A stretch of 64,000 nt of DNA from Chitinophaga terrae (ex Kim and Jung 2007) (GTDB taxonomy: Bacteria; Bacteroidota; Bacteroidia; Chitinophagales; Chitinophagaceae): the NCBI RefSeq assembly GCF_900107795.1, contig NZ_FNRL01000004.1, positions 248,001 to 312,000 on the forward strand, given 5' to 3'. The notes below the pieces were generated by a model. It made no database searches. It saw nothing but the letters and a program-made list of their open reading frames with translations, and was not told the DNA's origin. This document shows, one piece after another, positions 56,610 to 64,000 of the stretch. Position 1 is the stretch's first letter. Each line of letters opens with the position of its first letter. The translations under genes and the position numbers were made by a program.

Positions 56610-57131
56610 ATGGAACTGGTAATAACAAAGGTACGGCCGGAAGAGGTGGCAACATTGCAGGCGATCAGCAAACAAACCTTCTTCGATACATTTGCTGTTC
56701 ACAACAGGAAAGAAGATATGGACCGTTATTTAGAGGAAAGTTTTTCTCATCATAAATTAATGTCCGAACTTCGCGAGCCATACTCCGCATTTTACTTTGC
56801 CCGGGTGAACAATAGGGTGGTAGGATACCTGAAAATAAATACTGCCAGCTCCCAAACAGAAAGGAAAAATGACAACTCCCTGGAAATCGAGCGCCTGTAC
56901 GTGTTGCATGAATTTCATGGCAGGCAGGTCGGCCAGCAGCTTTTCGATAAGGCAATAGAGATAGCCCATGCCCGGGATGTCGATTATGTGTGGCTGGGAG
57001 TATGGGAAAAGAATGCCCGTGCGCTTCGCTTCTATGAAAAGAACGGGTTTACCCCATTTGATCAGCATATTTTCAGATTAGGGGATGATGAACAAACAGA
57101 TATTATGGTAAAGAAGACTTTAAAACAGTGA
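56610..57131 (+). CDS. GNAT family N-acetyltransferase
   Basis: 173 residues, soluble. It has the GNAT fold: N-terminal strand and helices (VITKVRPEEVATLQAISKQTFFDTF), central strands (AFYFARVNNRVVGYLKIN; NSLEIERLYVLHEFHGRQVGQQLFDKAIEIA, with the acetyl-CoA pyrophosphate loop H-G-R-Q-V-G) and the C-terminal FYEKNGFTPFDQHIFRLG. The substrate cannot be read. The stop is 15 bases before the ATG of the EamA gene, so the two are co-transcribed and divergent from the LysR gene. Together they may acetylate and export a small amine. Confidence 0.92.
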   Translation: MELVITKVRPEEVATLQAISKQTFFDTFAVHNRKEDMDRYLEESFSHHKLMSELREPYSAFYFARVNNRVVGYLKINTASSQTERKNDNSLEIERLYVLHEFHGRQVGQQLFDKAIEIAHARDVDYVWLGVWEKNARALRFYEKNGFTPFDQHIFRLGDDEQTDIMVKKTLKQ

Positions 57132-57145
57132 CTGATCACTTAATA

Positions 57146-58021
57146 ATGAGTAAAAGACATCTATTTGTAGTTTTATTGATACTGGGAACAGCATTTTGGG
57201 GGATATCCTTTTCTGTCACCAAACTTGCTATTGGCGCGGTTTCTCAATCTACCTTCCTGGTTTACCGCTTCGTACTTGCTACGCTTGTACTGGCGATAGT
57301 ATTGTTCAAACAATTGATGAAGACCTCAAAACAAAACATTGTTCAGGGTATCCGCCTGGCAATCCCGTTAACCCTGGGTATTCATTTCCAGACGTTGGGC
57401 ATAAAATACACCGCCGCCTCGCAGTGCGCTTTTGTAGCCGGCACCTGTGTGATAGTGATCCCGATACTGAAGTCGCTGGTTTACAAGAAAACGGTAGCCC
57501 CTAAAATATGGTTAGCATCGCTGGTCGCATTGGCCGGTTTGTTTGTCATTTCCCTTACTTCCAGTCTTTCCGTCAGCATCGGCGATCTGTATACCATCAC
57601 AGGCACGTTCGGCTTCTCTGTTTACCTGATCAAGGTGGAAGAATACGCAGGTTCAGGGGAGGTGGTAAAAACAATTGTTCCCATGTTTGCCACCTGTACT
57701 TTAGTCATGCTTTGCGTAGCGTTAACCGACAGCGCTGCCAACTGGATCCCGCAGAACCACGAATTCTGGATGGGTATTGTTTTTTGCGCCTTGTTATCAA
57801 CAGCCTATATGTATACCATATCCAACCTGGCGCAGCGCTATATCAGCGCCGAAAGAGTGGCTATCATATACCTGTTTGAACCTATCTTTGCAGCCATAGC
57901 GGCAATCGTGTTGCTGGACGAACAGTTAACCTGGAGGCTGTTGGTAGGAGGATTGCTGATCTTTATCGGAACGTTGATTTCGGAAGTGAAATGGAAGAGG
58001 AGGGAGGTGAGTGCGTATTAG
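57146..58021 (+). CDS. DMT/EamA family transporter
   Basis: 291 residues from the ATG at 57146; a GTG at 57128 overlapping the GNAT stop is less likely. Ten predicted membrane segments in two EamA halves: AFWGISFSVTKLAIGAVSQSTFLVYRFVLATLVL, GIKYTAASQCAFVAGTCVIVIPIL, then GDLYTITGTFGFSVYLIKVEEYA and ISAERVAIIYLFEPIFAAIAAIVLLDEQLTWRLLVGGLLIF. EamA members export amino acids and metabolites across the inner membrane. Direction and substrate are inferred from the family only. Second gene after the GNAT gene, same operon under probable LysR control. Confidence 0.92.
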   Translation: MSKRHLFVVLLILGTAFWGISFSVTKLAIGAVSQSTFLVYRFVLATLVLAIVLFKQLMKTSKQNIVQGIRLAIPLTLGIHFQTLGIKYTAASQCAFVAGTCVIVIPILKSLVYKKTVAPKIWLASLVALAGLFVISLTSSLSVSIGDLYTITGTFGFSVYLIKVEEYAGSGEVVKTIVPMFATCTLVMLCVALTDSAANWIPQNHEFWMGIVFCALLSTAYMYTISNLAQRYISAERVAIIYLFEPIFAAIAAIVLLDEQLTWRLLVGGLLIFIGTLISEVKWKRREVSAY

Positions 58022-58041
58022 TAGATCCCAATTACAATAAT

Positions 58042-59055
58042 ATGGCTAAAGACTTAACCCAATTAAAAAACGATCTGTTTGAAGAAGCTGACGGAAACAA
58101 ATTCGCCCGGCTTAAAGATAAACTTATCAGGACTTTGGGCGCCGACGCCCTGCCGGTACTTATCGCATACACGAAAGAAGGAAAACTCCTGCACTGGCGT
58201 AATTTCCTGCTGACAGATATCCTGAACCTGGTTAACGAAGGCGATGCTGCGTATGCCGATTACTTTAGCTGGGCTGTAACCCAACCGGGGCTTGCCTACT
58301 GGAGTGTAGACGGCCTGCTGAAAACAAAAGGCGATGCAGCTTATGAGCAGTTGACATCTGTAGCCCTGGATGAGGCCCAAGCACAGGAAGTAAGGGCTAA
58401 AGCTATCAAAAGCCTGGCCGTTCATAGCCGGCAACCGTTTGACAGGTCCTTGCCTGCCGATCCCGGTCACTGGAAAAAGGAGCAATTAAGGCTGGATGAA
58501 GTGATTGCCTGGCAGCAAAGCGGTTTCCCTAAAGGAGAGGGCTATGTAGCGCCGGCTGTGCATCCATCGTTGCAACGCCCTGTCACTGATCTGGAAAAAG
58601 CTGCTGCCAAACTGGAAAAGAAGCTGAAAAAGGAAAGAGAGAAGAGGCAGGACCCTGCATCACCATCCAACTGGCTGACAATAGCCGATGCAGCCGATAT
58701 GGATGCTATTCAGCAACGCTGGAAATTGCCCGAACCATATCTTAACTTTCTTCGTAATTATTCTCCATTAAACGTATTTATAGACAGCAGGAAATTCTTC
58801 CAGGGACTGCATTTATATGGAGCAAAAGAACTGATCTCACGCCAGGATGGTTATTCTTTTAACCCGGTAAAGAATCAACCGATCGCCGATTGGCCGTCGC
58901 AATACGTGGTAATTGCAGATGCAGGCGGCGATCCTTATTGCATTGATCTCAACAGTCCCGGGGCTGCGGTTTATACCAGCATGCATGGTACCGGCAAATG
59001 GGAGTTCGAACTATATGCAGATAGTTTCATTAAATTCCTGCAACAATTGGCATAA
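58042..59055 (+). CDS. SUKH (SMI1/KNR4) domain protein with helical-repeat N-terminus
   Basis: 337 residues from the ATG at 58042; the frame extends upstream into the EamA gene but the MAKDLTQLKND start is the sensible one. Residues 1-150 are helical and HEAT-like (EEADGNKFARLKDKLIRTLGADALPVLIAY, AYEQLTSVALDEAQAQEVRAKAIKSLA). A charged helix around 190-215 links to a C-terminal SUKH domain (about 220-337; IADAADMDAIQQRWKLPEPYLNFLRNYSP, ADWPSQYVVIADAGGDPYCIDLN, VYTSMHGTGKWEFELYADSFIKFLQQ). SUKH proteins are often immunity proteins or regulators; this one has no toxin gene near it. Starts 20 bases after the EamA stop. Confidence 0.85.
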   Translation: MAKDLTQLKNDLFEEADGNKFARLKDKLIRTLGADALPVLIAYTKEGKLLHWRNFLLTDILNLVNEGDAAYADYFSWAVTQPGLAYWSVDGLLKTKGDAAYEQLTSVALDEAQAQEVRAKAIKSLAVHSRQPFDRSLPADPGHWKKEQLRLDEVIAWQQSGFPKGEGYVAPAVHPSLQRPVTDLEKAAAKLEKKLKKEREKRQDPASPSNWLTIADAADMDAIQQRWKLPEPYLNFLRNYSPLNVFIDSRKFFQGLHLYGAKELISRQDGYSFNPVKNQPIADWPSQYVVIADAGGDPYCIDLNSPGAAVYTSMHGTGKWEFELYADSFIKFLQQLA

Positions 59056-59058
59056 AAA

Positions 59059-59085
59059 AGGGCGCCCCTGGATGAGAGACGCCCT
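59059..59085. terminator. bidirectional terminator
   Basis: AGGGCG (59059-59064) and CGCCCT (59080-59085) form a 6-bp stem with a 15-base loop. On the plus strand it is followed by GTTCTTTTT and on the minus strand by CTTTTTTATG-type U-rich sequence. It lies between the convergent SUKH and SusD genes. Confidence 0.6.
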
Positions 59086-59103
59086 GTTCTTTTTAAGGGT
59101 AAC

Positions 59104-60573
59104 TTATAAATTTGGATTGATTACCGCATCTGCACCCGGTATCGGCATCCAGTAGTTAGCTTTGGTAATGGTGACAGTAGGTTTAAGATCGCCCTCTGCT
59201 TTGTTGGCGTTGGCCGCTTCCACTTGCTCTAACCTTACCAGGTCGAACCACCTGTTCCATTCCCCTGCAAACTCCCATGCCCGCTCATTCACTACTGCCG
59301 CAGCAAAATCAGCGCCGGATAAACCGGTTGGCAGATCTGCCAACCCAGCACGGCGGCGTACCGCATTAACTGCCGAATAGGCGTCGCTGTTGGGCGCGCC
59401 TGCCGAACGGGACTGCGCTTCTGCATAGATCAGCAACACATGCGCATACCGCATCATCACAACAGGGTTGGCAGACATATACACGTCTTTTTTACCCGAC
59501 TGGATAGTGAATTTTTTATAGTAAGGATGCTTGGTGCTGGTCTTTTGCCATGGAATAACTGAACCGTCGCTTAAGGTGAATGAGGTACTGAAAGTGGCGT
59601 CCTTCCTGGGTCCTGCCGGAAAATTATTGAAGAAGTTCAGCTCAGGAAAGAAATCACTCCATCCGCCTTCATCTTCCGGCATAGTCGACAACCCGTAAAA
59701 CGAATTGTAAGTGATCCAGTTGCCGCGGGTAAAGAGCGTAAATACATCTTCAACAGTGCCGCCGGCAAAGATCTTCAGGTAGTCGCCCGTGTACAGGTCA
59801 AAACTGTAAGCGGCTTTATTGTCTATCACTTCCTTCGCCTTGCTGGCTGCCAATGCGTATTTCGACTGGTTTTTCAATGGCCATCCCGCTTCCGTAAGAT
59901 AAACATCTGCAAGCAACGCTTTAACAGAGCCTTTGTTTGGCCGTCCTGAACTCCTTCTGCCATTTGGTACCCATTCTTCCGCCCGGGTAAGATCCGCTTC
60001 GATCAACGGGTAAATATCCGCCGGCTTGCTTTTTTTCAGGTTAAGATAGTCCGGCGAATAGATCTCTGACGGAATAACAGGCACTTCTCCCCAAAGCCTG
60101 GTTAACCAGTAATACGAGAGTGCGCGTAAATAACTGGCTTCACCAACGATGGCATGAATTGTATCCTGGTTTCCATCTTTTACATTTTTGTAATTGTTGA
60201 TGATGTTGGTGGTTGCCTGTATGGTTTTGTAGCAACCCAGCCAGATAGGAGGCATGCGGCTGTTCAAAGACGAAACTTTGAACAGGTCGAATTCCCTGAA
60301 TTCTTCTTTATTGGAACCGGGATGCGTGGTGAGGTCATCACCTCCCATAGTCATGGCGATCTGGGAAACGGAGGTAAAACCGCTGACCCATGGCACCATC
60401 AGGCTTCCGTAAGCGCCCGAGAGGGCCGATTCCAGCCCTGCCTGGCTGCTCAATGCATCGGCGCCGGCCACCAGGCCCCTGGGTTCTTCTGTGAGTTCTT
60501 TGCTGCATCCTGCTGCCAGTATCATGCAAAGGCAGCCATAAAGTATATGTTTCAGATATTTTCGTGTAATCAT
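59104..60573 (-). CDS. RagB/SusD family lipoprotein (PUL 3)
   Basis: 489 residues with an SPII signal; lipidated C23 in CMILAAGCSKEL. SusD features: ALSGAYGSLMVPWVSGF, GEASYLRALSYYWLTRLWGEVPVI, GSVKALLADVYLTEAGWPLK, MRYAHVLLIYAEAQSRSAGA, AVNAVRRRAGLADL and VNERAWEFAGEWNRWFDLVRLEQV. It forms the outer-membrane glycan uptake complex with the SusC encoded 11 bases upstream on the minus strand. The target sugar is unknown, as no enzyme gene of this PUL is in the window; a bidirectional terminator closes the operon. Confidence 0.95.
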   Translation of the reverse strand: MITRKYLKHILYGCLCMILAAGCSKELTEEPRGLVAGADALSSQAGLESALSGAYGSLMVPWVSGFTSVSQIAMTMGGDDLTTHPGSNKEEFREFDLFKVSSLNSRMPPIWLGCYKTIQATTNIINNYKNVKDGNQDTIHAIVGEASYLRALSYYWLTRLWGEVPVIPSEIYSPDYLNLKKSKPADIYPLIEADLTRAEEWVPNGRRSSGRPNKGSVKALLADVYLTEAGWPLKNQSKYALAASKAKEVIDNKAAYSFDLYTGDYLKIFAGGTVEDVFTLFTRGNWITYNSFYGLSTMPEDEGGWSDFFPELNFFNNFPAGPRKDATFSTSFTLSDGSVIPWQKTSTKHPYYKKFTIQSGKKDVYMSANPVVMMRYAHVLLIYAEAQSRSAGAPNSDAYSAVNAVRRRAGLADLPTGLSGADFAAAVVNERAWEFAGEWNRWFDLVRLEQVEAANANKAEGDLKPTVTITKANYWMPIPGADAVINPNL

Positions 60574-60584
60574 AACGGTTGTTT

Positions 60585-63500
60585 TTAAAAGGTCAGCGTT
60601 ACTCCCCCGGTATAGGTCTTTGCATTCGGATAAGTGCCAAAATCAATGCCCTGGCGGATATCGCCGGCCGATGAATTGCTTTCAGGATCTATACCGGTAT
60701 AATTGGTCCAGGTAAGCAGGTTGGTGGCGCTGATAAAGAGCTTAATGCCTACTGTATTCTTTAATTTCGACTTAGGTATTTCATATCCCAGGCTAACATT
60801 CTTCAGGCGCAGGAAATCTCCTTTTTCCAGGAAGCGGGTGCTCTGTGTGAAGTTCCGGTTAGTAGAACTGAATGCAGGGATATCGGAATTTTCATTAACG
60901 CCGGGAATATACCTGTCTTTAATATCCACAAGGGTAGCTTCCCTTGCATCTGCGCCGTAATACATAGCCACTGCCTTGTTGTAATTCAGCCTGTCGAACC
61001 CAAGAAGTCCCTGGAACAGCAGGTTCAATGTAAATGCTTTGTAGGTAATGGTATTGTTCCAGCCAATGGAAGTTTTGGGAATACCGGTACCGATCACATG
61101 ATAATCGCCGGCATCGATAGTACCGTTATTGTCAACATCCAGGTAGCGGGAGTCGCCGGGTTTGGCGCCGTATTGATTGGCCTTATCATCGCCCGGTTTC
61201 CAGGTACCCAGGTAGGTGAGCCCCCAGATGGCGCCAAGCGATTCGCCCGGCATCACTACAAACTCCGACTGGGGCGACATACCGCCGCCTATTTTGCGGG
61301 TATTTGGATCAAAGATCCTTGTTTTGCCTTCGCCCAGGGAGATGACCCTGTTTTGCAGAAAGGAGATGTTGAAGCCCGTATTCCAGTTGACGGCGCTGTT
61401 ATTGGTTACAATGCCTTCCACGGAAAATTCCCAACCTTTATTCTGTACCGCGCCAACGTTCCGGGTAATAGGATTGCCACCCAGGTACATAGGCAGGTTT
61501 TCCTGCAATAAAAGGTCGCGGGTATCTTTAACAAAATAATCAGCAGTCAGGGATAGCCGGCCATTCAACAGCCCGATATCGATCCCTACGTCTTTCTGTT
61601 CTGTCGTTTCCCATTTCAGGTTGGGATTGCCGATGTTGCCCATAACCAGTCCTACCTGGTGACTATTGTTGTTAAATGACGCCGGTATATTGGAATAGGA
61701 TGAAAGAGTGCTGTAAGGGCTGATGGCCTGGTTGCCCGTCAGTCCCCAGCTGCCGCGTATCTTCAGGTTGCTGATAGCCTGTATTTCCTGCATGAATGGT
61801 TCGTTGCTGATCACCCAACCGGCAGATACAGAAGGGAAGTAGCTGTATTTGTTGCTGCCCTGGAACCTGGATGAACCGTCGCGACGTAAAGCCGCAGATA
61901 AGAGATATTTATCATTGTAGCTATAAATAGCCCTGCCAACCAGCGAGAACAACGCCCACTTGGAATATCCGGAACCCGGAGAGGAGGGAGTGCCTAAAGC
62001 AAGATTGTTCCACTGGAAGTTTTCATAGGTAAGATTAGAAGAGCCGGAAGAAGAGTAATTGTAGGTAGATTGCTGGTATTCCATTACAGCCGTGATATCC
62101 AGGCTATGCCTGTTGAATACCTTACTGTAGTTCAGCGTATTGGTGTTTTGCAATACGATCTCCCTGTTATTCCTGATACCCGCAACAGATGTATTGTTGT
62201 TGGTGACCTTACCTGCAAAGCTTTTGTCTTCATATTGCAGGTAGTTGGCGCCGTATTGTAAATTGAAGGTCAGCCCGGGTATTATCCCGAACTTAAAGCC
62301 GCCAATCATGTTTGCCAGCATCCTGTCGCGTACCGCAAGCCTGTCTACCGTCAGGGCAACGGGGTTATAAAAGAGCGAACCTACCGGGTCGCTCGCCACG
62401 AAACTTCCATCCGGTTTGCGTACAGGGGTGGTAGGCGCCCAGGTGATGGCCTGCGCCAGCGGACTGGAAGCGCCATCCGCAGGAATATCCACGTTTTGCG
62501 CGGTGCTGTACGAACCGGTGATATTCAGAAAGGTAGAAATGCTGTTGGTCAGGTTAGCGTTGATGTTTGAACGTAATGTATAGCGTTTGTAGAACGAATT
62601 GTTGATCACCCCATCCTGGTTCAGGTAGTTGCCGGAGATGAAGTATCCGCCTTTTTCAGTGCCGCCGGAAAGACTTAACAGGTACTCCTGCGATGGCGCA
62701 TTCCGGAAGATCTCGTCCTGCCAGTTAGTGCCTCCTTTGGCGCGGAAATCAGCTATCTGCGCATCTGTGAACTTAGGCGCTGTACTAACTGCTTTTGAAT
62801 GTTCATTCACCGTTTCGGCAAAGTCGGCGGCATTCAGCAGGTCCAGTTTTTTAATAACGCTGGAAGTGGCTAAGCGCGTAGTGAAATTAACTTTCAGTCC
62901 TCCCTTGTTGCCTTTCCGCGTAGTGATCAGGATTACGCCATTGGCGCCCCTGCTGCCATAGATGGCCGTAGCCGCAGCGTCTTTCAATACCTGGATAGAT
63001 GCGATATCATCGGGATTGATGGCAAAAAACTCTGCCCCAACAAAACCATCCACTACATATAAAGGATCGTTGCTGCCGTTGATGGAATTTGAACCCCGGA
63101 TGCGGATGCGAACACTTCCTCCCGGCGCGCCCGCGGCATTGGTAACCTGTACGCCGGTAGCCCGGCCCTGCAATACCTGGTCGAGGCGGTTTACAGGAGC
63201 ATCCTGGAAGTCTTTGGCAGTTATAGAAGAAATAGCATTGGTCAATGTTCCTTTTTTTTGTTCGCCATACCCGATCACTACCAGTTCGTTGATATTGGAT
63301 GCCGCCATCTGCAGCGTAACGGGCAGGTCATGCCTGCCGTTTACCTGTATCTCTGCTTTATTATAACCCATAGAGGTGATGATCAATACCGCGTTGCCAT
63401 CGGGAACGGTGATAGCATATTCTCCTTTCTCATTGGTCAATACGCCTTTGGTTGTACCTTTTACCTGTATCGTTGCTCCTGGCAGCGGTTCTCCTTTTTC

Positions 63501-63941
63501 GTTGGTGACCTTTCCTCTTACTTCCTGGTCGGGAGGCAATGGCGCTTCGGTTGTAGCCGGCCGTTGTTTGATAATGATCACCTTTTCGGAAATGCTGTAG
63601 GTCAAAGATTGACCGGCAAAGCAAGCCTCCAGCGCTTCTTTGAGGGAAGCGTTCCGCAGTTCCAGGTTTACTTTCCGCTCATGGAGCAATTGTTCATCGG
63701 TGTAAAGAAAGGAATACCCTGTCTGTTTTTTGATCTCCTGGAAGATCTTGTCCAGCGGCGCATTACGCCGGGAAATGCTAACTGTCTGTGAATACCCTGC
63801 GGCATGTACCTGCAACAGGGTAACGGTCATCAGGACTACCGTTAATTTCATCATCAGTACTATTTTTTTCGATAATCGTGGGAATTTTTCGCCCCGGGCA
63901 ATACGATATCGTTTGCCTTGCGGGAAAAGCATCAATTGCAT
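60585..63941 (-). CDS. SusC/RagA TonB-linked outer-membrane protein with STN domain (PUL 3)
   Basis: 1118 residues from the ATG at 63941; a TTG at 63986 and an ATG at 63932 are alternatives, the signal peptide core being LMMKLTVVLMTVTLLQVHAAGYSQ. STN domain at about 53-103 (APLDKIFQEIKKQTGYSFLYTDEQ), CarboxypepD_reg at about 120-200 (GKVTNEKGEPLPGATIQVKG), TonB box and plug (INELVVIGYGEQKKGTLTNA; IASIQVLKDAAATAIYGSRG) and a barrel ending TYTGGVTLTF. The STN domain predicts a FecR/sigma pair upstream, to the right of the window. Only about 60 bases of upstream DNA are visible, so no promoter can be assessed. Confidence 0.95.
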   Translation of the reverse strand: MQLMLFPQGKRYRIARGEKFPRLSKKIVLMMKLTVVLMTVTLLQVHAAGYSQTVSISRRNAPLDKIFQEIKKQTGYSFLYTDEQLLHERKVNLELRNASLKEALEACFAGQSLTYSISEKVIIIKQRPATTEAPLPPDQEVRGKVTNEKGEPLPGATIQVKGTTKGVLTNEKGEYAITVPDGNAVLIITSMGYNKAEIQVNGRHDLPVTLQMAASNINELVVIGYGEQKKGTLTNAISSITAKDFQDAPVNRLDQVLQGRATGVQVTNAAGAPGGSVRIRIRGSNSINGSNDPLYVVDGFVGAEFFAINPDDIASIQVLKDAAATAIYGSRGANGVILITTRKGNKGGLKVNFTTRLATSSVIKKLDLLNAADFAETVNEHSKAVSTAPKFTDAQIADFRAKGGTNWQDEIFRNAPSQEYLLSLSGGTEKGGYFISGNYLNQDGVINNSFYKRYTLRSNINANLTNSISTFLNITGSYSTAQNVDIPADGASSPLAQAITWAPTTPVRKPDGSFVASDPVGSLFYNPVALTVDRLAVRDRMLANMIGGFKFGIIPGLTFNLQYGANYLQYEDKSFAGKVTNNNTSVAGIRNNREIVLQNTNTLNYSKVFNRHSLDITAVMEYQQSTYNYSSSGSSNLTYENFQWNNLALGTPSSPGSGYSKWALFSLVGRAIYSYNDKYLLSAALRRDGSSRFQGSNKYSYFPSVSAGWVISNEPFMQEIQAISNLKIRGSWGLTGNQAISPYSTLSSYSNIPASFNNNSHQVGLVMGNIGNPNLKWETTEQKDVGIDIGLLNGRLSLTADYFVKDTRDLLLQENLPMYLGGNPITRNVGAVQNKGWEFSVEGIVTNNSAVNWNTGFNISFLQNRVISLGEGKTRIFDPNTRKIGGGMSPQSEFVVMPGESLGAIWGLTYLGTWKPGDDKANQYGAKPGDSRYLDVDNNGTIDAGDYHVIGTGIPKTSIGWNNTITYKAFTLNLLFQGLLGFDRLNYNKAVAMYYGADAREATLVDIKDRYIPGVNENSDIPAFSSTNRNFTQSTRFLEKGDFLRLKNVSLGYEIPKSKLKNTVGIKLFISATNLLTWTNYTGIDPESNSSAGDIRQGIDFGTYPNAKTYTGGVTLTF

Positions 63942-64000
63942 ACATTTGTATGGTTTGGGTAAAGAATGAATTATTGTCGCAAGCAATTTTGCATACCTGC

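Overview
The window reads as chromosomal DNA of a Bacteroidota bacterium, most likely Chitinophagaceae and plausibly Chitinophaga. The reasons are three SusC/SusD pairs, a FecR plus ECF sigma switch, a two-component regulator with a ligand-sensing propeller, many secreted glycoside hydrolases, SPII lipoproteins at outer-membrane sites and -7 boxes of the TAnnTTTG type. The genus is inferred from the style of the genes, not proven. No rRNA, tRNA, CRISPR array, IS element or prophage was recognised.

Layout. 1-6.2 kb: housekeeping and redox genes (end of a baeRF-type protein, a small unknown protein, a YceI protein, a GlcD/GlcF-type FAD/Fe-S dehydrogenase, a siderophore-interacting-type reductase and an AraC regulator). 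6.5-12.1 kb: S41 peptidase, membrane histidine kinase, GT4 glycosyltransferase and a secreted protein with an endosialidase-chaperone-like tail. 12.3-17.6 kb: the mutagenesis cassette imuA-imuB-dnaE2 on the minus strand. 17.9-29.5 kb: first polysaccharide utilisation locus (PUL 1): sigma, FecR, SusC with STN domain, SusD, an MGH1-type hydrolase and a GH97 enzyme. 29.6-32.2 kb: a ceramidase-like protein and a chromate-type transporter. 32.4-49.3 kb: second PUL: glutaminase-A-like DUF4965 protein, GH92 alpha-mannosidase, a hybrid-type two-component system split into two tail-to-tail genes, then TIG/NHL lipoprotein, SusC without STN, SusD and a DUF1735 lipoprotein. 49.6-54.2 kb: four co-directional genes, three of them ankyrin proteins (one with DUF2314, one with SHOCT) and one polytopic membrane protein of unknown function. 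54.3-59.1 kb: second endosialidase-chaperone-like protein, LysR regulator divergent from GNAT and EamA genes, and a HEAT-like/SUKH protein. 59.1-64 kb: third SusD/SusC pair on the minus strand, SusC with STN domain.

How it works together. The three PULs import and degrade glycans by TonB-dependent uptake. PUL 1 and probably PUL 3 use transmembrane anti-sigma signalling through the STN domain; PUL 2 uses a periplasmic propeller sensor kinase and a separate REC-AraC regulator. The enzymes suggest alpha-linked galactose/glucose for PUL 1 and alpha-mannose, possibly N-glycan or fungal mannan, for PUL 2. The least explained part is the ankyrin/DUF2314/SHOCT/membrane cluster. Promising regulatory sites are an 18-bp perfect palindrome at 12198, a 17-bp palindrome before imuA, a repeated TTGATGCA/TGCATCAA operator between the LysR and GNAT genes and a long inverted repeat ahead of the GH97 gene.
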